NCBI GenBank assembly: GCA_902826565.1
Contig: CADEFF010000013.1
Coordinates: 1-64,000, forward strand
From: an uncultured Rhodospirillaceae bacterium
GTDB lineage: Bacteria > Pseudomonadota > Alphaproteobacteria > Dongiales > Dongiaceae
Length of the DNA: 64,000 bases
Direction of reading: 5' to 3'
Made by a program: the position numbers and the translations under genes. The notes under the pieces were generated by a model. That model had not been told where the DNA came from and did not search any database. It was given only the letters and a program-made list of their open reading frames with translations. Positions 27,526 through 35,770 of this stretch are shown piece by piece (position 1 is the first letter of the stretch; every line of letters starts with the position of its first letter).

Positions 27526-29481
27526 TTATCGCAGATACTCGCGCCACCACCAGGCGAGCATCGTAAGGGCGGCGATCTGGCGCGAGCGTTGCTTCGGACG
27601 ATGCCGACGCAGCAGCCATATCTTCTGCGCCTTCGGCACCTCTGTGCGGCGTTCGAAGAGGTCCATCACCTCGTCCCGGTCGAAGAGATCGGTGCTGCGG
27701 CAGAATTCCTCCACGACGCTCCGGCATTCCTCCCCGAACTGCCCGAAATACCAATCATGGAGCGGCAGTCCGAAGCCTTGCTTCTTGCGGTCGATGATCT
27801 CGTCGGGAACGATCCCGCGGATGGCTTTCTTGTGGAGATAGCGCAGCGTTCCATCGGGGAATTTCACCGATTGCGGAATGCTCATCACATATTCGACAAC
27901 GTTGTGATCGAGGAAAGGCGGCCTCGCCTCGAGCCCCACACCCATCGCCATCCGATCCCAGCGCATCAGGATGACCTCCGGCAGTCGCAGCCGGGTATCG
28001 ACATAGGTCATCCAGTTGAGCGGCGATTGCTCGGCGGCCTTCTCCTCGAAATCCTGGCGGAGCGGACGAATGACCTCCCAGGACGTGACGTCGCGGAACT
28101 TCTTCCGCATGCGTTCGGAAAGCAGGCGGTGCTTCTCGGCATTGGTGAACATCTCGCTCCCGCTCCAATAGGGCACCTGGCCCTTCACGGCCCTGCTGAG
28201 CCGCTCGTAGGGGAACGCTTCGCCGTTGCCGAGGAGCCGCATGCCGGCGAGCCCAAGCCGCTTGATCCCGCGCGGGATGGGCCAGTCGTTGAGGCGCTGG
28301 AGCTTGATCTGCTCGGCCCAGTGCGGATAGCCGCAAAAGAGCTCGTCGCCGCCGTCCCCGATATGACCAACGATGACGCCGTTGTCGCGGGCGAGCTTGC
28401 AAGCGAAGTAGGTCGGGACCGAGGTCATCTCGGCCACGACGTCATCCTGCAGACGTAGGACCAAGGGCAGGATTTCGGTGACGTCCTCCGGAGAGAGCAG
28501 GCGCTCGTGATACTCGGCACCGATCTTCGACGCCATCAGCCGCGCATAGGGCGTCTCGTTCGCGAAGTGGCGAAACTCGCCGCGCGATCCGATCGTGGCC
28601 GTCTTGATCGGCTGCGTCTCGCCTTCTGCGTAAAGCGCCGCCAGCGTGCTCGAATCCGTGCCGCCGGAAAGGAACACGCCGGTTTGCCGGTCGCTCATTT
28701 TTTGCAGGCTCACAGCGCTCCGGAGATGCGCCATTAACCCGTCGATGATCTCGGCTTCGCTTTTGCCGGCAAGGTCGAAGCGCCTGTCGAGGCAGTCCCA
28801 GTAGCGGCGACTCTGCACCTCGCCGTGTTGATCGATTTTCACCCATACGCCGGCCGGTATCTTGCTGATGCCCTTGAACATCGTGAGCGGCGGCGGTGCG
28901 GCGAGAAAGGACAGATAGTGGTAGAGCGCGTGCTCGTCGATCGTCCGCTCCTGCCCCGGGTCTTCGAGCAGGGCCTTGATCTCCGAGGCGAAAGTCACTC
29001 TTCCGTTATGGATCGAGTAGCAGAGGGGTTTGATCCCCATCCGGTCGCGCACGAGCCATAGCTCCTTCCGGCGCGCGTCCCAGATCGCGAAGGCGAACAT
29101 GCCGTTGAAGCGCTGCAGGCAGTCGATGCCCCATTGCGAGAAGGCGTGGAGGATCGTCTCCGTGTCGCAGTGATCGGTCTTCCACCGGTAGCCGCCGATG
29201 CGCTCGAGATCGGCGCGGATCTCCGCGTGGTTATAGATCTCGCCGTTGAACACGATCCAGAGCGACTGATCCTCGTTGCTCATCGGCTGGCCCGCGGCCT
29301 CCGAGAGGTCGACGATGGAGAGCCGCCGGTGGGCAAGCCCGAGCCGGCCGTCGGGAGAAATCCAGTTGCCGGCGCCATCCGGACCGCGATGGTCCATGGT
29401 GTCGCGCATCTTTGTCAGATAGGGATCGGTGATACGGAAGTCGCCGCCCGAGAACACCATCGCACCGGCTATCCCGCACAT
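27526..29481 (-). CDS. asnB: Glutamine-dependent asparagine synthetase-type amidotransferase
   Basis: Canonical two-domain enzyme of 651 residues. The catalytic Cys2 is present (MCGIAGAM), with HRGPDG, the glutamine-binding FNGEIYN, an intact PP-loop (FLSGGTDSSTLAAL) and GDGGDELFCGY. The C-terminus adds about 25 residues rich in Arg. In glycan loci such enzymes often amidate a uronic acid rather than make free asparagine, and this locus makes UDP-GlcA, so uronamide formation is plausible. A gaaaggggg ribosome site sits before ATG 29481. It is convergent with the GT4 gene. Confidence 0.94.
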   Translation of the reverse strand: MCGIAGAMVFSGGDFRITDPYLTKMRDTMDHRGPDGAGNWISPDGRLGLAHRRLSIVDLSEAAGQPMSNEDQSLWIVFNGEIYNHAEIRADLERIGGYRWKTDHCDTETILHAFSQWGIDCLQRFNGMFAFAIWDARRKELWLVRDRMGIKPLCYSIHNGRVTFASEIKALLEDPGQERTIDEHALYHYLSFLAAPPPLTMFKGISKIPAGVWVKIDQHGEVQSRRYWDCLDRRFDLAGKSEAEIIDGLMAHLRSAVSLQKMSDRQTGVFLSGGTDSSTLAALYAEGETQPIKTATIGSRGEFRHFANETPYARLMASKIGAEYHERLLSPEDVTEILPLVLRLQDDVVAEMTSVPTYFACKLARDNGVIVGHIGDGGDELFCGYPHWAEQIKLQRLNDWPIPRGIKRLGLAGMRLLGNGEAFPYERLSRAVKGQVPYWSGSEMFTNAEKHRLLSERMRKKFRDVTSWEVIRPLRQDFEEKAAEQSPLNWMTYVDTRLRLPEVILMRWDRMAMGVGLEARPPFLDHNVVEYVMSIPQSVKFPDGTLRYLHKKAIRGIVPDEIIDRKKQGFGLPLHDWYFGQFGEECRSVVEEFCRSTDLFDRDEVMDLFERRTEVPKAQKIWLLRRHRPKQRSRQIAALTMLAWWWREYLR

Positions 29482-29703
29482 CGGAACCCCCTTTCGGTCG
29501 AACGCGCCGGGCGTTTACGGCCGCAGGGAGAAGCGAGCGGAACGGCCGAACCCGCGTGACACGGAGCTTGAGGAATGAAGGAAAGCGGATCGCCGCGATA
29601 CAACGCTTTGTCAGCTACCCTATGACTCGTAGGCAGGCAGGCAACTCGGCGCAGATTTTCCTCCCGGGAGCATCCGTCGACGGCGTCGCTATCGACGGAA
29701 TTG

Positions 29704-31248
29704 TCAGCTTTGCACCACGCTGGCGATCGGCGCCCCATCGATGCGCGGGAGCTTTACTCCGAGCAGCGCGGCGAAGGTGGGCGCGAAATCTACCACGGAT
29801 ACGCTACCACTGAGCTTGCCTTGGCGAACCGTCGGCCCTGTGGCCAAAAAAAGGCCGAGCGCCTTGTGGTCGCCCGTGCGAACGCTCAGATGCCGGTTCT
29901 CGACGAGCCCGATCTTCGGCGAGCTTGCGCGATGGATGGGATGAGAGCGGTTCCATTGCACCAGGAGGTCCGGCAGCCGGTTGAGGCGCTCCCCGTGATA
30001 GATCCGATCCGTGCGGATCACCTCGTTGACGAGTGGCTCCCCCGTGTCGGCGTTCAGCATCTCGCGAAGGTCGGCGCTAAGCTTGTCGCACACCTCGTCA
30101 TAGTCGGACCCCGGGCGCACAATGCCGTGCGCCTCGCGCCCGACGAGATTGATCCGCACGCCTCCGGTCGCGTTGTTGGTCTTCATCTCGAAGAAGCGCC
30201 GCGTCGAGCGCTGTGGCACGACGGCGTTCTGGTAGATCGGCTCCCAGACATCCTTGCGCAGCGGCATGAGGAGCTTGCGCACCTCAAGCGGCGTGGCGCG
30301 CCAGACGTTCCGCATGAGGTCGGTGGCGCGCTTCTTGAGCGTCTCGGTACCCCGGCCCTCGAGACGGAGCAGGATCTGGTCCAGCAGGTCGGTGCCGCTG
30401 TAATGCGGTCCGATGCCGAAGCTACAGTAAGCGATGACCGTCGTATCGGCGTCGACGTTCGACAGCAGGCGACCGAGGGCCTTGTCGATGCCGATATAGA
30501 TGTCCTTCACCGGATCGCCGATCTCCTCGGCAATGGCTTCTTCGTGATGCAGATGCGACTTATCGTGGATGTGCCAACAGTGATGTCCGACGCAGTGGGT
30601 TTCGCAGAAGACCGTCAGGAACAGGTCCCATTCCGCGCTGCGCATAAGATGCTCGGAGAGTGCAGCCTTGCGCTCCATGCGGTCGAGCAGCTTGCCGCGG
30701 AAGGCCCGATACTCCGCGAGCGTGCCGGGCGGCTCCTGGTCGCAGGGCGAACCGCGCTCGGTCCCGAGCGGATCGCTTCCGAACTTCGCCTCGAGGTCTT
30801 CGGCGAGCGCGGCGGGCCAGGTGCGCGGCTTGCGGTCGTAGAACCGGACATGTGTGCCCCAGTCCATGACATGGATGCCCTTGATGTTCTCGGCGAGGAA
30901 GGAGTAGGGCGCATCCACCACGACTGTGCGCTTCCCGCCGCGATCGAGAAGCTCCCAGACCGGGCTGAAGCTCACGTCCGCCTTGCGATAGGTCGCATAG
31001 CGGTAGTTTTCGGTGTCGAAATGATCGTAGGCATCATACTGCCCATGCCGATCCGGAAGGACGCCCGTATAGAACGAACTCCAGGTCCCGCCCGAGACGA
31101 GGCCGACCGGATTTTCGATCAGGCCCCAGCTCGATCGTTCGAGAAGCTGCTTGAAGTTGGGAAGCAGCCCGGCCGCGGCCCATTCTAGGATCAGGTCCTT
31201 CTCCATGGAGTCGAACCCGATCACGAGCACCCTATTGGACGCAGACAT
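29704..31248 (-). CDS. Type I phosphodiesterase/nucleotide pyrophosphatase-family protein
   Basis: 514-residue protein of the alkaline-phosphatase superfamily. Metal-site residues appear in IGFDSMEKDLI (about residues 8-18) and the nucleophile region in SGGTWSSFYTGVLPDRHG. Further metal ligands lie in FCETHCVGHHCWH and the C-terminal GDHKALGLFLATG. There is no signal peptide, so it appears cytoplasmic. Related proteins in glycan clusters are annotated as phosphodiesterases or phosphotransferases acting on nucleotide sugars or glycolipids. The exact substrate is unknown. It is followed on the minus strand by asnB after a 222-bp gap. Confidence 0.82.
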   Translation of the reverse strand: MSASNRVLVIGFDSMEKDLILEWAAAGLLPNFKQLLERSSWGLIENPVGLVSGGTWSSFYTGVLPDRHGQYDAYDHFDTENYRYATYRKADVSFSPVWELLDRGGKRTVVVDAPYSFLAENIKGIHVMDWGTHVRFYDRKPRTWPAALAEDLEAKFGSDPLGTERGSPCDQEPPGTLAEYRAFRGKLLDRMERKAALSEHLMRSAEWDLFLTVFCETHCVGHHCWHIHDKSHLHHEEAIAEEIGDPVKDIYIGIDKALGRLLSNVDADTTVIAYCSFGIGPHYSGTDLLDQILLRLEGRGTETLKKRATDLMRNVWRATPLEVRKLLMPLRKDVWEPIYQNAVVPQRSTRRFFEMKTNNATGGVRINLVGREAHGIVRPGSDYDEVCDKLSADLREMLNADTGEPLVNEVIRTDRIYHGERLNRLPDLLVQWNRSHPIHRASSPKIGLVENRHLSVRTGDHKALGLFLATGPTVRQGKLSGSVSVVDFAPTFAALLGVKLPRIDGAPIASVVQS

Positions 31249-31449
31249 CTTGCTCCTCGCTTGAAACTGCGCCGGCGCGCGGCTGCGACAGCCGAACGCA
31301 GCGTTCTAGGATACGATGGAATAGCTTTCGAAGCATTGCTGAAATGATTGGGCCTGGTCGATTGCTACGTTACTCAGCCGAGTCAAATAACCGTAACGTC
31401 CGGTGAAACTCGATCGCTCTCGGAAGCAAGGTTCATCTCCGGTATACGA

Positions 31450-32703
31450 CTATTGCGAGGCTGGCGCCGGTCCATCGCGCCCGAGAAGTCTGCCGTACAT
31501 CTGGCTCATCTCGGCGCATTTGGACGGCCAGGCGAGGCGCGTCACCACGAGCTCGCGGCCAGCTTCGCCCATGCGCATGCGCAGGGACCGATCCACGGCC
31601 AGGCGCTTCATCGCCTCGGCGATATCCGCCACCACCTGCTGATCCGAATTCGCTGCAACCTTGATGCCCGCCTCGTTGCTCACGAGAGCCCCCGGGCCCG
31701 CATGGTCGAGGCAGATTACCGGACGGCGCGCGGCCATCGCCTCGAGACAGACCCAGCCCCCGGAATCGTGCAAGCTCGGATGCACCAGCACATGGCACTG
31801 GCCGAGCTTCGCGAAAGCCTCCTTTCGCGGCAGCTCGCCCCAGAAGATGACCGACGATCCGATACCCCGATCCGCCGCCAGCTTGCGAAGACCCGCATCC
31901 TCCGGACCCGCGCCGGCGATCCACAGTTCGGCATCGGGAAGGGCGGCCCGGGCGAAGGCTTCGATCGCAAGTCCGATTCCCTTCCAGCCCAGCAGGCGGC
32001 CGATGAAAATGAACCGTACCCGGTCGTCGGCGGGCGCGCCGAGCGCACCGAGATGGGCGATGTCATGGTCGTCCAGCGCAATCGCCGGCCGGATCTCAAT
32101 TTGCCGCGCCCCGAGCAGGCGCATGCGCTCCCTCGAATCCGCGGTCGTCGCGTAGGCGATGGCACTGCGCCGCGCGGTGAGGCGCACGAACGGATCCCTC
32201 TCGCCGATCCATCGCGCGAGGTTGCGGACCATCTCGTAGAAGCGGCCGCGCAAGTCGAAATGGGAGGAGAAGTTGTGTGGCGTTGACTCCCCGCCGCCCA
32301 CCGGGCCCCAGACGAACGGTGCGTCCAGCATGCAAAGGAAGGACGGCATCCAGTATTTGCCGAACGTGTAGTGATGCACGAGATCGAAACTGCAGTCCCG
32401 ATGAAGCTTGCGGCCGCGGAAGTAGGCGCCGATCTGCCATAGGTAGTAGTAGACCTGCACACCTCGCTGCCCGCGCTTCCAGAAGCTCACCCACCGCGGC
32501 AGGTCGTAATAGGTGAACCGAAGCCCGTCGATCGGGTTGTTGCGCATCGACGCCTCGATCGATTCCCGATTGTTCGCCCGCGTCAGTACGGAGACGTCGT
32601 GGTGCGCCGCCATGTGCGAAACGACGCGCCACCCTTTTCCGGCTTCGGACCCGCTCATCGGATCGCAGGCATAGGCGGAGAACAATACCTTGAGACGCGT
32701 CAT
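31450..32703 (-). CDS. Glycosyltransferase family 4
   Basis: 417-residue GT-B enzyme. The N-terminal motif RLKVLFSAYACDPMSGSEAGKGW is a hallmark of one GT4 subgroup. The donor domain contains FIFIGRLLGWKGIGLAIEAF and VHPSLHDSGGWVCLEAMAARRPVI, with GG-containing E-x7-E-like spacing. ATG 32703 (MTRLKVL) is preferred over the ATG six codons upstream. No membrane span is seen. It is divergent from the APH-like kinase gene across a 338-bp region. Confidence 0.92.
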   Translation of the reverse strand: MTRLKVLFSAYACDPMSGSEAGKGWRVVSHMAAHHDVSVLTRANNRESIEASMRNNPIDGLRFTYYDLPRWVSFWKRGQRGVQVYYYLWQIGAYFRGRKLHRDCSFDLVHHYTFGKYWMPSFLCMLDAPFVWGPVGGGESTPHNFSSHFDLRGRFYEMVRNLARWIGERDPFVRLTARRSAIAYATTADSRERMRLLGARQIEIRPAIALDDHDIAHLGALGAPADDRVRFIFIGRLLGWKGIGLAIEAFARAALPDAELWIAGAGPEDAGLRKLAADRGIGSSVIFWGELPRKEAFAKLGQCHVLVHPSLHDSGGWVCLEAMAARRPVICLDHAGPGALVSNEAGIKVAANSDQQVVADIAEAMKRLAVDRSLRMRMGEAGRELVVTRLAWPSKCAEMSQMYGRLLGRDGPAPASQ

Positions 32704-33041
32704 GGGAACCCGCGTCCCCACAGCAGCGCGCGGATGCGATGCGGCACCGTTCTGGCGGCCCGTGGGGCTCTCATCTTGGATCGGCGGTATGGGCCTTCAA
32801 TCAACCGACTTCATATTGCAGCTATCATGGATTGCTTCCTATAGTGATCCAGTGCCCTTGACTTGTCACGGCCGCTTTGGCCGGAAACACGGTTGTTTGA
32901 TCGGAAAGGAAGCAACCGAAACCCAAACGCAGTCACTGGCGGCCGCGTTCCCTATCCGGATGCAAGCCCTATGCCGACAAGCCGCTTTCCGCCTTCCTCT
33001 CTCGGTATCTGCGGGGGAGAATTGCAGGGTCCGGCCTGATC
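32704..33041. other. Divergent intergenic region with candidate promoter
   Basis: 338 bases between the GT4 gene (minus) and the kinase-like gene (plus). It is AT-richer around 32,800-32,850. No open frame with a ribosome site is convincing. A sigma-70-like pair is listed separately. Confidence 0.35.
32817..32845 (+). promoter_or_regulatory. Candidate sigma-70-type promoter
   Basis: TTGCAG (32817-32822) and TATAGT (32840-32845) are separated by 17 bp, facing the kinase-like gene at 33042. The match is good by eye but untested. Confidence 0.3.
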
Positions 33042-34199
33042 ATGCCGGCTGCTGCGCAATTCCGGTTCATGCCGCTCTCGGAGGGGCGGGAGCTGTTCCT
33101 GCCGCTCAGGCCGCCAGCGGCTACGGCGGGCGGCCTCGCCCTCTATGCGCCGATGCATCCGGCGGCGCGCGCCTATCGGGGCCTGATGGTCCGTGCCGTC
33201 CGCCGCGGCCTCGCGCCCTTCCTTCTCCGCAGTCGGCCGCTTTCCGACAAGGGCGGCCTGCCGCACCTGCATCATCATGGGCTGGTCGAGACGGTGAGGG
33301 CGGCGCTGAAGCGGCCTGATGCGGAGTTCGCGATCTATCAGGGCAAGGAAGCGGTCGTGCGAAAGCCGACCCTGCTCGCGATGGAACCGGACGGCCGTCC
33401 GATAGCCTATGCAAAAATTGGCTGGAACGAAGCTTCGCGACATCTGGTCGAGCAGGAGCACCAGGCCCTGGTCTTTCTCGGCCGGCAGGCGTTGCAGCAC
33501 GGGCGCGTCGCGCCGGTCCTCGGCTACCTCGATCTTGGCCACAGCAGGGTCCTGATCTCGACGCCGTTGCATCATGTGAACGCCGCCGCCGAGTTCGCGC
33601 TCACGCCGCTTCACGTCGCTTTCCTCCGCGAGGTCGGTTCGCGCGCGCTCACCCTCTCGCCGCTTGCGCAGAGCGCCTTCTGGACGCGGGCGAACGAGCG
33701 TCTGGGCAAGCTGCGCGCAAAGCTGACGCGGCGAGAGACAGAAATACTGGAGGCGGCGCTGCGAAGGCTTAGCGCGGGGTTCGGCGACGCGACGCTGCCC
33801 TGGACACTCCGGCTCGGCGACTTTCTTCCCTGGAACTTCGGTCTCGACAAGGCCGCGCAGCGCATCGACGTGGTGGACCTGGAGTTCGCCGAGAGGGGCA
33901 GCCCGCTCGGGTGGGACGTCTTCCATTTCCTGATCGGCATCAGGCAGCCCTTTCGGCCCGTCGATATCGCGGCGCAGGCCGAAGGTTCGCCCTTTCGCGA
34001 CTATTTCGCGCATTTCGGCATCGGATCCGAAAGGCTGCCTTACCTACAGCTCGCCTATCTCGTCGATCTCACGCTCTTCTTCCGATATATGTGGGGCGAT
34101 CAGACGCCCGTCGCGAGCGCCGAAAGGAACATGAGCATCAGGCTGGATGCGATCTCGACCGTCCTCCGCGAACTCGGCGAGGCGCCGGCAACACGGTAG
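33042..34199 (+). CDS. Aminoglycoside-phosphotransferase-like kinase-fold protein
   Basis: 385-residue protein with a protein-kinase-like fold seen in remote motifs. AYAKIGWNEAS (near residue 127) could supply the ATP-binding lysine. WTLRLGDFLPWNFGLD resembles the Brenner motif HGDFxPxN of APH/choline kinases. IDVVDLEFAERGSPLGWDVFHFLIG gives the DxE/D metal site. The Brenner His is a Leu here. It may phosphorylate a sugar or another small molecule in the glycan pathway, or be a pseudo-kinase. The 3' end overlaps the opposite-strand asparagine-synthetase-like gene by 100 bp. Confidence 0.7.
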   Translation: MPAAAQFRFMPLSEGRELFLPLRPPAATAGGLALYAPMHPAARAYRGLMVRAVRRGLAPFLLRSRPLSDKGGLPHLHHHGLVETVRAALKRPDAEFAIYQGKEAVVRKPTLLAMEPDGRPIAYAKIGWNEASRHLVEQEHQALVFLGRQALQHGRVAPVLGYLDLGHSRVLISTPLHHVNAAAEFALTPLHVAFLREVGSRALTLSPLAQSAFWTRANERLGKLRAKLTRRETEILEAALRRLSAGFGDATLPWTLRLGDFLPWNFGLDKAAQRIDVVDLEFAERGSPLGWDVFHFLIGIRQPFRPVDIAAQAEGSPFRDYFAHFGIGSERLPYLQLAYLVDLTLFFRYMWGDQTPVASAERNMSIRLDAISTVLRELGEAPATR

Positions 34200-35698
34200 C
34201 GCTCCTGCACCCTCGACAGGGCCCATATCAGCAAGGGCGTGAAATGCGGATGCGACGCGCCGAACACTGGCGACTCGATGCCGAAGAGACCCCTGCATAG
34301 GCCGGCGAGCGCAGTGCTCAGCCGGCCTTTGCGATCTATGCCGAGCAGCTTTCCGAGCTTGCGGACCACCCGGTAGAGATTCCGTCCGAAATCCCACCAG
34401 ACGATCTTCGCCTTCAGCCACGGCACGCTTTGTCCCTGGCTGCGCCAATGCTCCAGCACTTCCTGCTGCGTCCGGGCCGACAAGCGATTCCGCCCCTGGA
34501 ACAGCAGGATACTGGCGCCCACCTTCCGCCGTCCGAACACCGAGCGGGCGACGCCGGCTTCCTCCAGAAGCCGCCGCGGCACCGTGCGGTCATAGCCGGA
34601 ACCGGTCATGTAGGGCGCCATGTCGGCAGAGTTCGAGATCGCGCGGACGTCGCTGTGCCGCTGGATCCCGATGAAAGGCACCGGCAGATGCAGGAAGTTC
34701 ACGCGCAATCGGAACTCGCCGAGGCTGCAACCGCTGATGTCCGCTCGCCGAATGTCGGGATGGGGCGTGTCGGTCGTGCTCCAGATCTTGCCGCCCTGGA
34801 ACCCGGTGATCAGCATCCGCCCCGTCAGCTTCTCGCCGAACACACTATAGACCAGATCTTCGCCCTGCATGCCCGGCGCCAGGAACTCTGCCTCGAGTGC
34901 GGAGTCCGGCGGGGCGCTCCGCATCCGTTCGAAGTCGGTATGGCGCATGCCGAGCGCCTCGGCGGCTAGCCGTCCTGAGTCGGGCGTACCCACGCTCGAA
35001 GTCGCGAGGCTTATGGATTCCTCGCAACCGCAGGCATGCGCGATCGCCGAGGAGGCAGCCGAATCGTAGCCCGACGACAAGGTGGCGATCGGTCTATAGG
35101 CGCATTTGCGCTCCGGATGGCGTGCATTATCGAACACCGCCTGGACGGTCGAACGGAGACAGGACCGATAGCTTTCGAAATCGGGAAAGGTCGGCGGCTG
35201 CCGCTTGGGGGAGACCGCGATGCTGCCGTCGGGACGCAACACCGCATTATGATGGTAGAGAATGGTGAGCGACCCGCCCTTGAGGTCGATCTCCTTCGGC
35301 GTCTGGCTGAGGCCGTGGACGATTGAGGAGAAGATCCGGCCATAGCTGTCGTCGCGAGGATCGAGCGCCAGGCCGCTGCCCTCGAGCAGGAATGCGAACG
35401 AATTGGATACCGCTGCCAGCCGGTCGTTGCGCGCTATATAGAGCGGCTCGAGCGTGTGGGACGGACCGACGAACACGGCCCCTGCCTGCGACAAAACCCC
35501 GCCGGAGCCGAAGACGTTCGTCGCTTCGGCGAAAGCCGCCTCCGGAAAAGGGCCGTCCCAGGCGCCCTCGAAGAAACCGGTTGCGAATAGCTCGACGCCG
35601 CGGCCATGCGAGAGCTCGAGTGCATTGCCGCCTGTCGGCAGGCGCGCCATCCAGGCGAGCGGCGGCAGATCCTCCAGGCATTGCGCGATGAGTCTCAT
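34100..35698 (-). CDS. Degenerate asparagine-synthetase-like protein (A)
   Basis: 532-residue protein related to the synthetase half of AsnB. The PP-loop is recognisable as ATLSSGYDSAASSAIA (Gly-Gly to Ser-Gly-Tyr change), but the GDGGDE loop is replaced by LITGFQGGKIWS. The N-terminal domain starts MRLIAQCL without Cys2, yet retains the overall glutaminase-domain pattern (YIARNDRLAAVSNSFAFLLEG; SLTILYHHNAVL). The enzyme cannot be a normal glutaminase and may use another amine or be regulatory. Its C-terminal 33 codons overlap the APH-like gene on the other strand. It lies 72 bp downstream of a second such gene (35,771-37,606), so the two are probably co-transcribed. Confidence 0.8.
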   Translation of the reverse strand: MRLIAQCLEDLPPLAWMARLPTGGNALELSHGRGVELFATGFFEGAWDGPFPEAAFAEATNVFGSGGVLSQAGAVFVGPSHTLEPLYIARNDRLAAVSNSFAFLLEGSGLALDPRDDSYGRIFSSIVHGLSQTPKEIDLKGGSLTILYHHNAVLRPDGSIAVSPKRQPPTFPDFESYRSCLRSTVQAVFDNARHPERKCAYRPIATLSSGYDSAASSAIAHACGCEESISLATSSVGTPDSGRLAAEALGMRHTDFERMRSAPPDSALEAEFLAPGMQGEDLVYSVFGEKLTGRMLITGFQGGKIWSTTDTPHPDIRRADISGCSLGEFRLRVNFLHLPVPFIGIQRHSDVRAISNSADMAPYMTGSGYDRTVPRRLLEEAGVARSVFGRRKVGASILLFQGRNRLSARTQQEVLEHWRSQGQSVPWLKAKIVWWDFGRNLYRVVRKLGKLLGIDRKGRLSTALAGLCRGLFGIESPVFGASHPHFTPLLIWALSRVQERYRVAGASPSSRRTVEIASSLMLMFLSALATGV

Positions 35699-35770
35699 GG
35701 CTCCCGAACGTTTCCTGTCGAAATCGAACTGCGGTCTCTGGCCGCGGAGGAAGAACTCATATCCTGCGGC

